This document shows positions 8,843 through 17,346 of a DNA stretch of 51,030 bases, in pieces. The DNA is taken from the NCBI RefSeq assembly GCF_000520975.1, contig NZ_JACB01000064.1, positions 1 through 51,030 of the forward strand. Direction: 5' to 3'. Position 1 is the first letter of the stretch, and each line of letters begins with the position of its first letter. The notes under the pieces were generated by a model, which made no database searches, had not been told where the DNA came from, and saw only the letters and a program-made list of their open reading frames with translations. Position numbers and translations under genes: made by a program. This DNA is from Aquimarina megaterium XH134 (GTDB lineage Bacteria; Bacteroidota; Bacteroidia; Flavobacteriales; Flavobacteriaceae).

Positions 8843-8951
8843 AACAATATTCTAATTTTCAAATTTTGTCAAAGATAATAACTCTTACTTATATCTCATA
8901 GCAGAAATATAATTTATTTTTAAATCTCTTATGATCTCAATTTATCTACTA

Positions 8952-9000
8952 AAAAGTAGCTACTTTATTCAAAAATAGTGAGGCAAATGCTTAAATTTGC
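8952..9000 (+). promoter_or_regulatory. Candidate fumC promoter with palindromes
   Basis: TAAATTTG (8992-8999) matches the Bacteroidota -7 box exactly, 33 bases before the fumC ATG. A 14-bp perfect palindrome, AAAGTAGCTACTTT, lies at 8953-8966. A GCAAAT/ATTTGC inverted pair (8983-9000) overlaps the box. No good -33 TTTG is visible. Confidence 0.45.
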
Positions 9001-9032
9001 ACTCTTAAAAAAAACAAATCATCTTACCACAA

Positions 9033-10430
9033 ATGGAATATAGAATAGAGAAGGATACGATGGGCGAGGTAAAAGTACCTGCTGATAAGCTTTGGGGAGC
9101 ACAAACAGAACGCTCCAGAAATAATTTTAGAATTGGTGCATCAGCATCTATGCCATTAGAAATTGTATATGGTTTTGCTTATTTAAAAAAAGCTGCAGCA
9201 TATACAAATTGCGAATTGGGCGTATTACCGATAGAGAAAAGAGATCTTATTTCGCAAGTATGTGATGAAATACTAGAAGGAAAACATGATAACCAATTTC
9301 CTTTGGTAATCTGGCAAACTGGTTCTGGTACTCAAAGTAATATGAATGTGAATGAAGTTATTGCTAATAGAGCACATCAATTAGCTGGTAAAACAATTGG
9401 TGAAGGAGACAAAACATTACAACCAAATGATGATGTTAATAAATCTCAATCATCAAATGATACTTTTCCTACAGGAATGCATATTGCAGCCTATAAAAAA
9501 ATAGTAGAAATAACTATTCCGGGGATAATTCAATTAAGAGATACTCTTAAGAAAAAGTCTGAAGAGTTTAAAAATGTAGTAAAAATTGGTCGTACTCACT
9601 TTATGGATGCTACACCACTTACGATAGGACAAGAATTATCAGGGTATGTTTCTCAATTGGATCACGGAATTAAGGCTTTAGAAAACACCTTACCTCACAT
9701 GGCAGAATTAGCCTTAGGAGGAACTGCTGTAGGAACTGGGTTAAATACTCCAAAAGGATATGCAAAACGAGTTTCAGAATTTATTGCACAATTTACCAGT
9801 TTACCATTCATTACAGCTGAAAACAAATTTGAAGCGTTGGCTGCACATGATGCCTTTGTAGAGAGTCACGGTGCTTTAAAACAATTGGCCGTTTCATTAA
9901 ATAAAATAGGAAATGATATTCGTATGCTGGCTTCTGGGCCAAGAAGTGGAATTGGTGAACTAATTATTCCTGCCAATGAACCAGGGAGTTCTATTATGCC
10001 TGGTAAAGTAAACCCCACACAATGTGAAGCATTAACTATGGTATGTGCACAAGTTATGGGTAATGATGTAGCTATTAATGTTGGAGGAATGCAAGGGCAT
10101 TTTGAATTGAATGTATTTAAACCTGTTATGGCTTCAAACTTACTTCAGAGTGCTCAACTTATTGGAGATGCCTGTATTTCTTTTGATGAGCATTGCGCCC
10201 AGGGAATCGAACCTAATCAAAAGAGAATTACTGAATTATTGAATAACTCATTAATGCTGGTTACTGCTTTAAATACTAAAATCGGATATTATAAAGCCGC
10301 CGAAATCGCTAATACTGCTCACCAAAATGGAACAACTCTAAAACATGAAGCTGTAGCTTTAGGATATGTAACCGAACAAGAATTTGACGAATGGGTAAAA
10401 CCAGAAGATATGGTAGGTAGTTTGAAATAA
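9033..10430 (+). CDS. fumC: Fumarate hydratase, class II
   Basis: A 465-residue member of the fumarase/aspartase superfamily. It interconverts fumarate and malate in the citric acid cycle. The superfamily signature GSSIMPGKVNP is intact. The fumarase-type segments GSGTQSNMNVNEVI, SSNDTFPT and GRTHFMDATPLTIGQE are present in order, and the N-terminal MEYRIEKDTMGEVKVP is typical. It is full length, flanked by its own promoter candidate and a terminator, so probably monocistronic. Aspartase is the main alternative, but the Flavobacteriaceae fumarase N-terminus argues against it. Confidence 0.95.
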   Translation: MEYRIEKDTMGEVKVPADKLWGAQTERSRNNFRIGASASMPLEIVYGFAYLKKAAAYTNCELGVLPIEKRDLISQVCDEILEGKHDNQFPLVIWQTGSGTQSNMNVNEVIANRAHQLAGKTIGEGDKTLQPNDDVNKSQSSNDTFPTGMHIAAYKKIVEITIPGIIQLRDTLKKKSEEFKNVVKIGRTHFMDATPLTIGQELSGYVSQLDHGIKALENTLPHMAELALGGTAVGTGLNTPKGYAKRVSEFIAQFTSLPFITAENKFEALAAHDAFVESHGALKQLAVSLNKIGNDIRMLASGPRSGIGELIIPANEPGSSIMPGKVNPTQCEALTMVCAQVMGNDVAINVGGMQGHFELNVFKPVMASNLLQSAQLIGDACISFDEHCAQGIEPNQKRITELLNNSLMLVTALNTKIGYYKAAEIANTAHQNGTTLKHEAVALGYVTEQEFDEWVKPEDMVGSLK

Positions 10431-10456
10431 CAACACCTTATCTATTTCAAAATAAG

Positions 10457-10500
10457 AAAGCCTTACAATTTGCTATAAAACAGAGAGTAAGGTTTTTTTT
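10457..10500 (+). terminator. fumC terminator
   Basis: CCTTAC (10461-10466) pairs with GTAAGG (10487-10492), extended by A/T pairs on the outside. A run of eight T follows. Confidence 0.7.
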
Positions 10501-10570
10501 ATGCAGTATATTATAAATCATTTTAGTTTTTTTTAAGGATTAATCTAATTTAATTGCTAAGTTTACGTTA

Positions 10571-10990
10571 ATGAAATTTATCATATTCTTAGTATTACCC
10601 CTTCTTTTTCTAACATCTTCTGTAAGTTCTGATACTTATATTGGAAAATGGAAAATTAAAGGAGGATCGATTATCGAAATCTATAGAGATGGAGACTATT
10701 TTTTTGGAAAAATTGATAAACGAGCAGAACGCCCCTTATCCAATCTTAATGGTTTGGATAATAAAAACCCTCAAAAAAAGCTTCAAGGTCGTCCTTTACT
10801 TGGGATGAATATTTTAGAAAACTTAAGATATAAAGATGGGGCATTATCTGGCGGAACTATTTATAATGCAGATAGTGGTAAAAGCTATATTGTAAAAGTT
10901 TGGATTAATAGTGACAATACTGATCTTTGTTTTATAAGAGCATATAAAAGTTTTCTATTTAAAACCTTTGAAGCCAGAAGAGTTAAATAA
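10571..10990 (+). CDS. DUF2147 family secreted protein
   Basis: A 139-residue protein with a signal peptide (about 1-20). The mature part matches the DUF2147 pattern: GKWKIKGGSIIEIYRDGDYFFGKI, then DNKNPQKKLQGRPLLGMNIL, then GGTIYNADSGKSY. Members are small periplasmic or envelope beta-barrel proteins, probably lipocalin-like, whose ligand is generally unknown. It stands alone, 140 bp after fumC and 221 bp before an SRPBCC gene. Confidence 0.82.
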   Translation: MKFIIFLVLPLLFLTSSVSSDTYIGKWKIKGGSIIEIYRDGDYFFGKIDKRAERPLSNLNGLDNKNPQKKLQGRPLLGMNILENLRYKDGALSGGTIYNADSGKSYIVKVWINSDNTDLCFIRAYKSFLFKTFEARRVK

Positions 10991-11211
10991 GTATAAATAT
11001 TCTATTATGGCATTTCACTTATTCTTCATCAAAATGCTAATTAGATGAACTTATAGAATCCTACTGGTTTTTAAAAACATACATATTTATAAAAAACTTT
11101 TAAATTTGTATACTCCCCTTTTTCAGAACTAACAAACTATGAATCTAACTGTATGTTGCTATACGTATTATATTCTGAATTTAATTTTAACTATAAATAA
11201 ACAGCAACAAC

Positions 11212-11754
11212 ATGAAAATTTTAAAAAAAATAGGAATTCTGCTTATTGCACTTATCGCTATTATCCTTATAGCGGCAGTCTTTGTTTCTAAAGAAGTAGT
11301 TTATGAAAAATCTATTGGTATCGATGCTCCTATAGAGGTTGTGTGGGAAAATGTAAATAGTCTCGCTGATTTAGATAAATGGAGTCCATGGAATGATTAT
11401 GATCCAAACATGGCAAAAGAATTTACAGGTACAGATGGGAAAATTGGCGCAACAGCTAGCTGGGATAGTGATGTAAAAGAAGTAGGCAAAGGCAGTCAAA
11501 CTATTGCCAAAATTGAAAAGCCAAATCTTTTTGAAACAGATCTTAAATTTTATGAACCTTATGAAAGTGAAGCAAAGGGATATATTAAAGTACTGAAAGA
11601 AGGCAATACCACAAAAGTAACATGGGGATTTCAAAGTGAAATGCCTTATCCTTTTAATCTTATGAATTTATTTACCGATATGGAAGAAATGATGGGTAAA
11701 GATTGGAATAAAGGTTTATCAACGCTCAAAAATATTTGCGAAAATAAAGGGTAA
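11212..11754 (+). CDS. SRPBCC (START-like) protein with N-terminal membrane anchor
   Basis: A 180-residue protein. A hydrophobic N-terminal helix (about 7-25, IGILLIALIAIILIAAVFV) is followed by an SRPBCC/polyketide-cyclase-like fold. It begins YEKSIGIDAPIEVVWENVNSLADLDKWSPW and ends with the family's long C-terminal helix (MEEMMGKDWNKGLSTLKNI). Family members bind hydrophobic ligands in a deep cavity; the ligand here is unknown. The anchor suggests an envelope location facing the periplasm. It is followed by an exceptionally long terminator hairpin. Confidence 0.82.
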   Translation: MKILKKIGILLIALIAIILIAAVFVSKEVVYEKSIGIDAPIEVVWENVNSLADLDKWSPWNDYDPNMAKEFTGTDGKIGATASWDSDVKEVGKGSQTIAKIEKPNLFETDLKFYEPYESEAKGYIKVLKEGNTTKVTWGFQSEMPYPFNLMNLFTDMEEMMGKDWNKGLSTLKNICENKG

Positions 11755-11778
11755 TATATTAATCAATAATACAGAGTA

Positions 11779-11829
11779 TTTACTTATAAAAAGCACAGTT
11801 AAAAATTAACTGTGCTTTTTATAAGTAAA
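11779..11829. terminator. Bidirectional terminator, 24-bp perfect stem
   Basis: Arms 11779-11802 and 11806-11829 are exact reverse complements separated by AAA. The stem contains GCACAGTTAA flanked by A-runs and T-runs. It lies between the converging SRPBCC and PLP-enzyme genes. Confidence 0.88.
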
Positions 11830-11857
11830 ATTCTAATTTTTATAATTTTTCTAGCTC

Positions 11858-13123
11858 TCATTTAGAATTGATTTTTACTTTTTCTAATGCCTGTTCTAAA
11901 TCCCAGACCAAATCTTTGGCATGCTCTACTCCTATAGACAACCTTACCAATTGATCTGTAATATTCATTTGTTGTCTTTGTTCTTCATCTACACCTGCAT
12001 GTGTCATAGTTTTGGGATGTTCGGCTAAACTTTCTGTACCTCCCAAACTTACTGCTAGTTTCATTAGTTTAAGGTTGTTAAGGAATATAAATGCTTCTTC
12101 TTCTCCACCTATGATATCAAAAGACACCATTGCTCCAGGAGCAGAACATTGCTTTTGAAATGTTTTATACCCTTCTGTTTCTTCTTCTAATAATCCCAAA
12201 TAGTATACGTTTTCAATCTTAGGATGATTATTTAAATAATCAGCAATGATCTGAGCATTTTTTGTTTGCTGATCCATTCTTACTTTTAAAGTTTCTAAAC
12301 TCCTAAGCATTAACCACGCTGTATGAGGGCTTACCATATTTCCTAGAAAAGTACGAAGGGTTTTTACTCTTAACATTAGTTCTGCATTCCCTAAAACTGC
12401 TCCTGCAATAAGATCACTATGTCCTCCTATATATTTTGTAGCAGAGTACAGTACCAAATCTGCTCCACATTGTAAAGGGTGTTGCCATAATGGTCCCATA
12501 TACGTATTATCTACAGCTACCAAAGCTTTTCTGTCATTAGTACTAAATTGTTTAGCAACCTGGCTATATTTTTCGATATCAACAATATCATTAGTTGGAT
12601 TGGCGGGAGTTTCGAGATAAATCATTGCTAATCGATCTGATTTTCCAGAATCTTTGATCATTTTAATCACTTCGTCTGTACTTTGATTTGGCATTACTCC
12701 TATCGTATGTACTCCTATTTTATCTAAAAAATGATGGATAAAATGATCTGTCCCTCCATATAATGGATTACTATATACTAACAAATCTCCAGGTTTAAGA
12801 AATTCTAACAATACTGTACTTATTGCAGACATTCCACTTTCAAAAACTGCACAATCATCTGCTTTATCCCACAAACATAGGCGGTTTTCCAGGATTTCAA
12901 GATTGGGGTTATTAATTCTACTATAAATAAGACCAAGTTCTTCTTTTGGAGATTTCTCCCTTAAACCATAGGCTAATTCAAAAAAAGCTTTTCCCTCTTC
13001 TGCAGTTTTAAAAACAAAGGTTGATGTTTGAAAAATAGGGCACTTTATGGCTCCTTCTGATAATTCTGGCTTATAACCATGAGTCATCATTAAACTCTCG
13101 GGGTTAAAATCGTGTTTCTTCAT
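11858..13123 (-). CDS. Cys/Met metabolism PLP enzyme (cystathionine gamma-synthase / methionine gamma-lyase family)
   Basis: A 421-residue fold-type I PLP enzyme. The PLP-binding lysine lies in YSATKYIGGHSDLIAG, the phosphate-binding YSRINNPNLEILE region and the ESGMSAIS loop are present, and YGGT follows the family pattern. Members perform gamma-replacement or gamma-elimination on homoserine esters, cystathionine or methionine. Length and an unusual FFELAYGLREKSPKEELG insertion near residues 45-60 place it in the cystathionine gamma-synthase-like group common in Flavobacteriaceae. A divergent Lrp/AsnC regulator next door resembles methionine gamma-lyase loci, where such a regulator controls the lyase. 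The exact reaction cannot be fixed from sequence. Confidence 0.85.
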   Translation of the reverse strand: MKKHDFNPESLMMTHGYKPELSEGAIKCPIFQTSTFVFKTAEEGKAFFELAYGLREKSPKEELGLIYSRINNPNLEILENRLCLWDKADDCAVFESGMSAISTVLLEFLKPGDLLVYSNPLYGGTDHFIHHFLDKIGVHTIGVMPNQSTDEVIKMIKDSGKSDRLAMIYLETPANPTNDIVDIEKYSQVAKQFSTNDRKALVAVDNTYMGPLWQHPLQCGADLVLYSATKYIGGHSDLIAGAVLGNAELMLRVKTLRTFLGNMVSPHTAWLMLRSLETLKVRMDQQTKNAQIIADYLNNHPKIENVYYLGLLEEETEGYKTFQKQCSAPGAMVSFDIIGGEEEAFIFLNNLKLMKLAVSLGGTESLAEHPKTMTHAGVDEEQRQQMNITDQLVRLSIGVEHAKDLVWDLEQALEKVKINSK

Positions 13124-13306
13124 CTATACTATTTTATTCTTTTTTTAGTAGTAGAGCTAATGCCAATATAGATCAGCATGTTTACTATTATTTTCAATAT
13201 TGAATTGATATCCTAAATACTCTTTTCAATCTTTAAAACTACACCTAAAAGAATTAAAAACCTTATTCTTATCAATTTTAAGAAAAAATAATCTTCATTT
13301 ATTATT

Positions 13307-13331
13307 CAAATAGAATTTTATTCTATATTTG
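13307..13331 (+). promoter_or_regulatory. Candidate Lrp/AsnC promoter with operator
   Basis: TATATTTG (13324-13331) matches the TAnnTTTG -7 box, 33 bases before the regulator ATG. It overlaps an inverted repeat, TAGAAT-TTT-ATTCTA (13311-13325), flanked outside by CAAA and TTTG. The overlap suggests autorepression by the Lrp/AsnC protein. Confidence 0.5.
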
Positions 13332-13363
13332 ATATAATATCAAGCTTTATATAGAAAATTATT

Positions 13364-13819
13364 ATGGATAAAATAGATCGGTCAATATTATTGTTATTAC
13401 AAAAAGAGGGTAAAATCACGATTAAAGAAATTGCAGAAAGATTAAACCTAACTACCACTCCGATTTTTGAGCGTGTCAAAAAATTAGAACGTGAAGGCTA
13501 CATAAAATCATATAAAGCTATTTTAGATCGTAAAAAGACTGGATTACAATTGATGGTGTTTTGTAATGTTACCTTAAATCTTCATCAAACCGATTACCTA
13601 AAAAAATTTGAAAAAGATATTCAACAATTCCCCGAAGTTGTAGAATGTTATCATGTAGCGGGTATGTTTGATTACTTAATTAAAATCTATGCAGAAGACA
13701 TGGAACGTTACCAAGATTTTTTATCTAATAAACTAGCTTCTCTAGAAAATATTTCTAAAGTACAAAGTTCTTTTGTGATGACCGAAGTAAAAGATTTCTC
13801 ATATCTGCCAATTCCATAA
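13364..13819 (+). CDS. Lrp/AsnC family transcriptional regulator
   Basis: A 151-residue regulator. The N-terminal winged HTH (about 1-60) reads DKIDRSILLLLQKEGKITIK, ending with the EIAERLNLTTTPIFERVKKLEREG helix-turn-helix. A RAM ligand-binding domain (about 65-145) follows, with VECYHVAGMFDYLIKI. Family members bind amino acids and oligomerise on DNA. It is divergent from the PLP sulfur-amino-acid enzyme across 240 bp, so that gene is the obvious target, with methionine or a related amino acid as a plausible effector (inference). An inverted repeat overlaps its own -7 box. Confidence 0.92.
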   Translation: MDKIDRSILLLLQKEGKITIKEIAERLNLTTTPIFERVKKLEREGYIKSYKAILDRKKTGLQLMVFCNVTLNLHQTDYLKKFEKDIQQFPEVVECYHVAGMFDYLIKIYAEDMERYQDFLSNKLASLENISKVQSSFVMTEVKDFSYLPIP

Positions 13820-13898
13820 AAAATATATTTAGGCTTAACAAAAGATTTAGAATACATACTGTATTTTTGATATTCAACTAAAGAAAATTGCACAGATT

Positions 13899-14627
13899 AT
13901 GAATATTAAAAATGCGAAAGTATTAATCACAGGTGGTAATTCTGGAATAGGAAAAGCTACTGCTAAGCTTTTAAAAGAAAAAGGGGCTCAAGTAATCATT
14001 TCTGGAAGAAACGAAACTACATTACAGGAAACTGCAAAAGCATTAAACATTGAGTATATAAAAGCAGATGTAACCGAAGAAAATCAAGTTCGGAATATGG
14101 TGCAGGAAGCCAAAAATAAAATGAATGGACTTAATGTATTGGTTAATAACGCTGGTTATGGATATATTTCTAAACTTGTTGATATCGAAGCTGATAAATT
14201 TATCGATCAATTTAAAACTAATATCCTAGGTGCTACACTATGTGCCAAAGAGTCGGCAAAGCATTTTGTTTCACAAGAATATGGCAATATTATTAATATA
14301 GGATCTACTTCTTCACTAAAAGGTTCACCAACGGCGTCGCCATATGTTGCTACCAAATTTGCTCTACGAGGTATGACCGAAAGTTGGAGAAACGAATTAC
14401 GTCCTCATAATATTAGAGTTATGCAGGTAAATCCTAGTGAAGTTATGACTGGTTTTGCAGATAATAGAGTAGATCATAATTCTAAAACAAAACAATACAC
14501 CGAAGCAGAACAGCAAACCAAACTTAGAGGAGAAGAAATTGCCCATACTATTAGTAGTCTTTTAGAAATGGACGATCGAGGGTTTATTACCGAGGCTACC
14601 GTTTTTGCAACAAACCCCAAGGTATAA
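13899..14627 (+). CDS. SDR family oxidoreductase
   Basis: A 242-residue classical short-chain dehydrogenase/reductase. The cofactor motif TGGNSGIGKATA is at about 11-22, NNAGYG at about 87-92, the catalytic Ser in GSTSS (about 140-144), and YVATK with catalytic Tyr/Lys at about 153-157. The Arg in ISGRNE after strand 2 suggests NADP(H) preference. FabG-like ketoacyl reductases have this layout, but no fatty-acid genes are adjacent. It begins 79 bp after the Lrp/AsnC stop on the same strand and ends one base from the convergent holA stop. Confidence 0.88.
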   Translation: MNIKNAKVLITGGNSGIGKATAKLLKEKGAQVIISGRNETTLQETAKALNIEYIKADVTEENQVRNMVQEAKNKMNGLNVLVNNAGYGYISKLVDIEADKFIDQFKTNILGATLCAKESAKHFVSQEYGNIINIGSTSSLKGSPTASPYVATKFALRGMTESWRNELRPHNIRVMQVNPSEVMTGFADNRVDHNSKTKQYTEAEQQTKLRGEEIAHTISSLLEMDDRGFITEATVFATNPKV

Positions 14628-14628
14628 G

Positions 14629-15633
14629 CTACCTCATTATTTTTACCAGAAGTTCTTTAAGAATATCACCTTGTGGAAGATTTGTTGCTCCTACTCCTTT
14701 ACTTTTTACATCGGCATCTCTTAGGTAAGCAATAATCCCACTAACTTTTTTCATAGGATAATTATGAGCTGCTTCTGAGTAATCTTTTACAAAATATGGA
14801 TTGATCTTTAAAGCACTGGCAACATTACGCTGCGATTTATCGGTCAAGCCATGATATTGTAATACTTGAGAAAAAAAGCTATACAGTAAAGAAATCGTAA
14901 CAACTAATGGGTTGTCTTTGGGGTTTTGTGCAAAATAATTTATAATAAGATGTGCTTTAACTCCATTTCTGGTTCCTATTGCCTTTCGAAGTTCAAAATT
15001 ATTAAACTCTTTACTAATCCCGATATTCTCTTCAATTTGATCGGCGGTAATCTGAGTACCTGAAGGAATAATTAATTTTAGTTTTTCTAGCTCATTATTT
15101 ATTTTGCTAAGATCGGTTCCTAAAAACTCTACCAGCATTTGAGACGCTTTGGGTTCTATAGTATATTTAGCTCCACCAAGAACCCTTCTTATCCAATCAG
15201 AAACCTGGTTTTCATATAGTTTTTTACTTTCAAAAATAACCCCATTCTTCGCAACTACTTTATAGAGTTTCTTTCTTTTATCTATCTTTTTATATTTATA
15301 ACATATCACCAAAACAGTAGAAGGTTGCGGGTTTTCTACATAATCTGCAAGTTTTTCAATCGTTCTGGATAATTCCTGAGCTTCTTTAACAATAACAACC
15401 TGTCTCTCTGCCATCATCGGAAAACGTTTTGCATTAGCCACAATATCTTCTATACTTACATCACGACCGTACAATACCATTTGATTAAATCCTTTTTCTT
15501 CTTCGGCAAGTACATTCTTATCAATAAATTGAGAAATCCTATCTATGTAGTATGGTTCTTCTCCCATAAGGAAATAGACAGGTTTAATATTTCCATTTTT
15601 TATATCACTTACGATTTGTTTTACTTCATCCAT
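14629..15633 (-). CDS. holA: DNA polymerase III subunit delta
   Basis: A 334-residue clamp-loader delta subunit. It opens the beta sliding clamp as part of the gamma complex. The N-terminal segment (KPVYFLMGEEPYYIDRISQFI) is the degenerate AAA+ start typical of delta, and YKKIDKRKKLYKV and FLGTDLSKINNELEKL match conserved delta segments. The start is only 26 bp from the divergent HsdR_N-domain gene, an arrangement I recall as common in Bacteroidota. Confidence 0.92.
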   Translation of the reverse strand: MDEVKQIVSDIKNGNIKPVYFLMGEEPYYIDRISQFIDKNVLAEEEKGFNQMVLYGRDVSIEDIVANAKRFPMMAERQVVIVKEAQELSRTIEKLADYVENPQPSTVLVICYKYKKIDKRKKLYKVVAKNGVIFESKKLYENQVSDWIRRVLGGAKYTIEPKASQMLVEFLGTDLSKINNELEKLKLIIPSGTQITADQIEENIGISKEFNNFELRKAIGTRNGVKAHLIINYFAQNPKDNPLVVTISLLYSFFSQVLQYHGLTDKSQRNVASALKINPYFVKDYSEAAHNYPMKKVSGIIAYLRDADVKSKGVGATNLPQGDILKELLVKIMR

Positions 15634-15659
15634 TCAGAAAAAATCATCAAATTTGTGTT

Positions 15660-16103
15660 ATGCAAAAGCTTAACTTTCCAGGGTATCAGTTCAGGTTCAA
15701 AAATAGCGAAAATAAAGTTTCTATTTTTGACAGAATTCGTAAAAAATTTATCATTCTTACTCCAGAAGAATGGGTACGACAACATACTATCCACTTTCTT
15801 ATTGAAGAAAAGAAATATCCCGAAAGCTTAATTAATGTAGAAAAATTAATACAACTCAATGGACTCAACAAACGTTATGACATTATTATATTTAATCCAG
15901 ATGGTAGTATTTTTCTTATTGTAGAGTGTAAATCTGCTCGTATAAAAATCACACAAGAAGTATTTGATCAAATTGCGAGATATAACCTTGCTTTAGACTC
16001 AGAGTATTTAATGATCACCAATGGTTTAGAACATTATTATTGTCAAATGAATTATACCGATCAACAGTATACTTTTCTAAAAGATATCCCAGATTATAAA
16101 TAG
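15660..16103 (+). CDS. Small HsdR_N-domain (PD-(D/E)XK) protein
   Basis: A 147-residue protein equal to the N-terminal nuclease-like domain of type I restriction R subunits. It contains a PD-(D/E)XK core: KRYDIIIFN with the Asp, then FLIVECKS with Glu-x-Lys, then an helix with ITQEVFDQIARYN (QxxxY-type). No HsdM or HsdS gene is present, so it is not part of a type I system here. Its steady position beside holA in Bacteroidota suggests a DNA repair or replication role, but none is established to my knowledge. Only 26 bp separate the two divergent starts, so their promoters must overlap or lie inside each other's coding sequence. Confidence 0.82.
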   Translation: MQKLNFPGYQFRFKNSENKVSIFDRIRKKFIILTPEEWVRQHTIHFLIEEKKYPESLINVEKLIQLNGLNKRYDIIIFNPDGSIFLIVECKSARIKITQEVFDQIARYNLALDSEYLMITNGLEHYYCQMNYTDQQYTFLKDIPDYK

Positions 16104-16253
16104 TTGCTTCCTTCATTACTTATGGTAATACAGTTACTTAACTCAAAAATTTAATATTTCATATACATAACCAGACATGGTACTAATTTAATAGGATATA
16201 CTTTATTCTTTTTTATTTGAATTTATCTCAATTATTCCTTTTACTTTGCAGAC

Positions 16254-17246
16254 GTGAATATCGCAGTCGTCATATTAAATTGGAATGGAAGATCTTTATT
16301 AGAGCAATTTTTACCTTCGGTGATCAAAAATTCTAAGGAAGCTACTATTTATCTTGCTGATAATGCTTCTACAGATGATTCTGTTGCTTTTGTAACGACT
16401 ACTTTTCCTGAAGTTAAAATTATTCAAAACAAAGTCAATGGAGGCTATGCTAAAGGATATAATGATGCTTTATCAAAAATTGATGCAGATATTTTTTGCC
16501 TTCTAAATAGTGATGTTGAAGTTACCAAAGATTGGTTAGTTCCCATTCTTAAAACGTTTAAATCTCATACAGAAGTTGCAGCTATACAGCCTAAAATCCT
16601 TGATTATAAAAAGAAAACTCATTTTGAATATGCGGGAGCTGCAGGTGGGTACATCGATAAGCTGGGATACCCATATTGTCGAGGAAGAATATTTGATACT
16701 CTTGAAGAAGATAACGGACAATATGATGATACTACTACTATATTTTGGGCGAGTGGAGCGTGCATATTTATAAGAAAGCAGGTATTTGAAGAGGTTGGAA
16801 AACTAGATGAAGATTTTTTTGCTCACCAGGAGGAGATCGATCTTTGCTGGCGTGTGCATAGCAATGGCTATACAATACTTTATGAAGGTACGTCGACAAT
16901 TTATCATCTAGGAGGAGCAACTTTGGATGCTATGAATCCTAGAAAAACATTTTTAAATTTTAGAAACAACCTATACCTTCTGATTAAAAATGTACCTGGA
17001 AACAACGTTTGGTTTTTGATTTTTATACGAATGATTCTAGATGGGCTTGCTGCAATTAGATTTATTACACAAGGAAAATTTTCTCATTTTGCAGCTATTT
17101 TCAAAGCACATATTAGTTTCTATACTAATTTTAACACTTTTAATAAAAAACGTAAAAAACTTTTAAAAACGGGGAAATATTATTCTCTTTTTTCCGTTGT
17201 ATGGCAGTATTTTATTTTAAAACGTAAACATTTTGATCAATTATAA
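16254..17246 (+). CDS. Glycosyltransferase family 2
   Basis: A 330-residue GT-A fold transferase. The N-terminal VVILNWNGRSLLEQFLPSVI and YLADNASTDDSV bind the nucleotide sugar. NSDVEVTKDWL provides the DxD-like site and HQEEIDLCWRV the ED-containing acceptor region. A C-terminal amphipathic or hydrophobic part (about 250-275) suggests membrane association. It resembles rhamnosyltransferase-type GT2 enzymes of cell-surface polysaccharide synthesis. It stands alone outside any polysaccharide cluster. The start is GTG; the family N-terminus fits it exactly and no ATG is closer. Confidence 0.88.
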   Translation: MNIAVVILNWNGRSLLEQFLPSVIKNSKEATIYLADNASTDDSVAFVTTTFPEVKIIQNKVNGGYAKGYNDALSKIDADIFCLLNSDVEVTKDWLVPILKTFKSHTEVAAIQPKILDYKKKTHFEYAGAAGGYIDKLGYPYCRGRIFDTLEEDNGQYDDTTTIFWASGACIFIRKQVFEEVGKLDEDFFAHQEEIDLCWRVHSNGYTILYEGTSTIYHLGGATLDAMNPRKTFLNFRNNLYLLIKNVPGNNVWFLIFIRMILDGLAAIRFITQGKFSHFAAIFKAHISFYTNFNTFNKKRKKLLKTGKYYSLFSVVWQYFILKRKHFDQL

Positions 17247-17346
17247 GGAGATATAATAAATTATTGTTAATGTGACCTAGCATTACGTCACATTTTTAAT
17301 AATTTTGAGTTATATAACCAGAATAAGACTAAAAACAAATTTTCTA

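Noticed and set aside
13124..13363. SAM riboswitch upstream of the sulfur-amino-acid enzyme
   Set aside because: No SAM-I/II-like conserved stems were seen in the 240-bp divergent region, and the neighbouring Lrp/AsnC gene explains regulation.
15660..16103. Type I restriction system
   Set aside because: Only the nuclease-like N-terminal domain is present; there is no translocase, methylase or specificity subunit.
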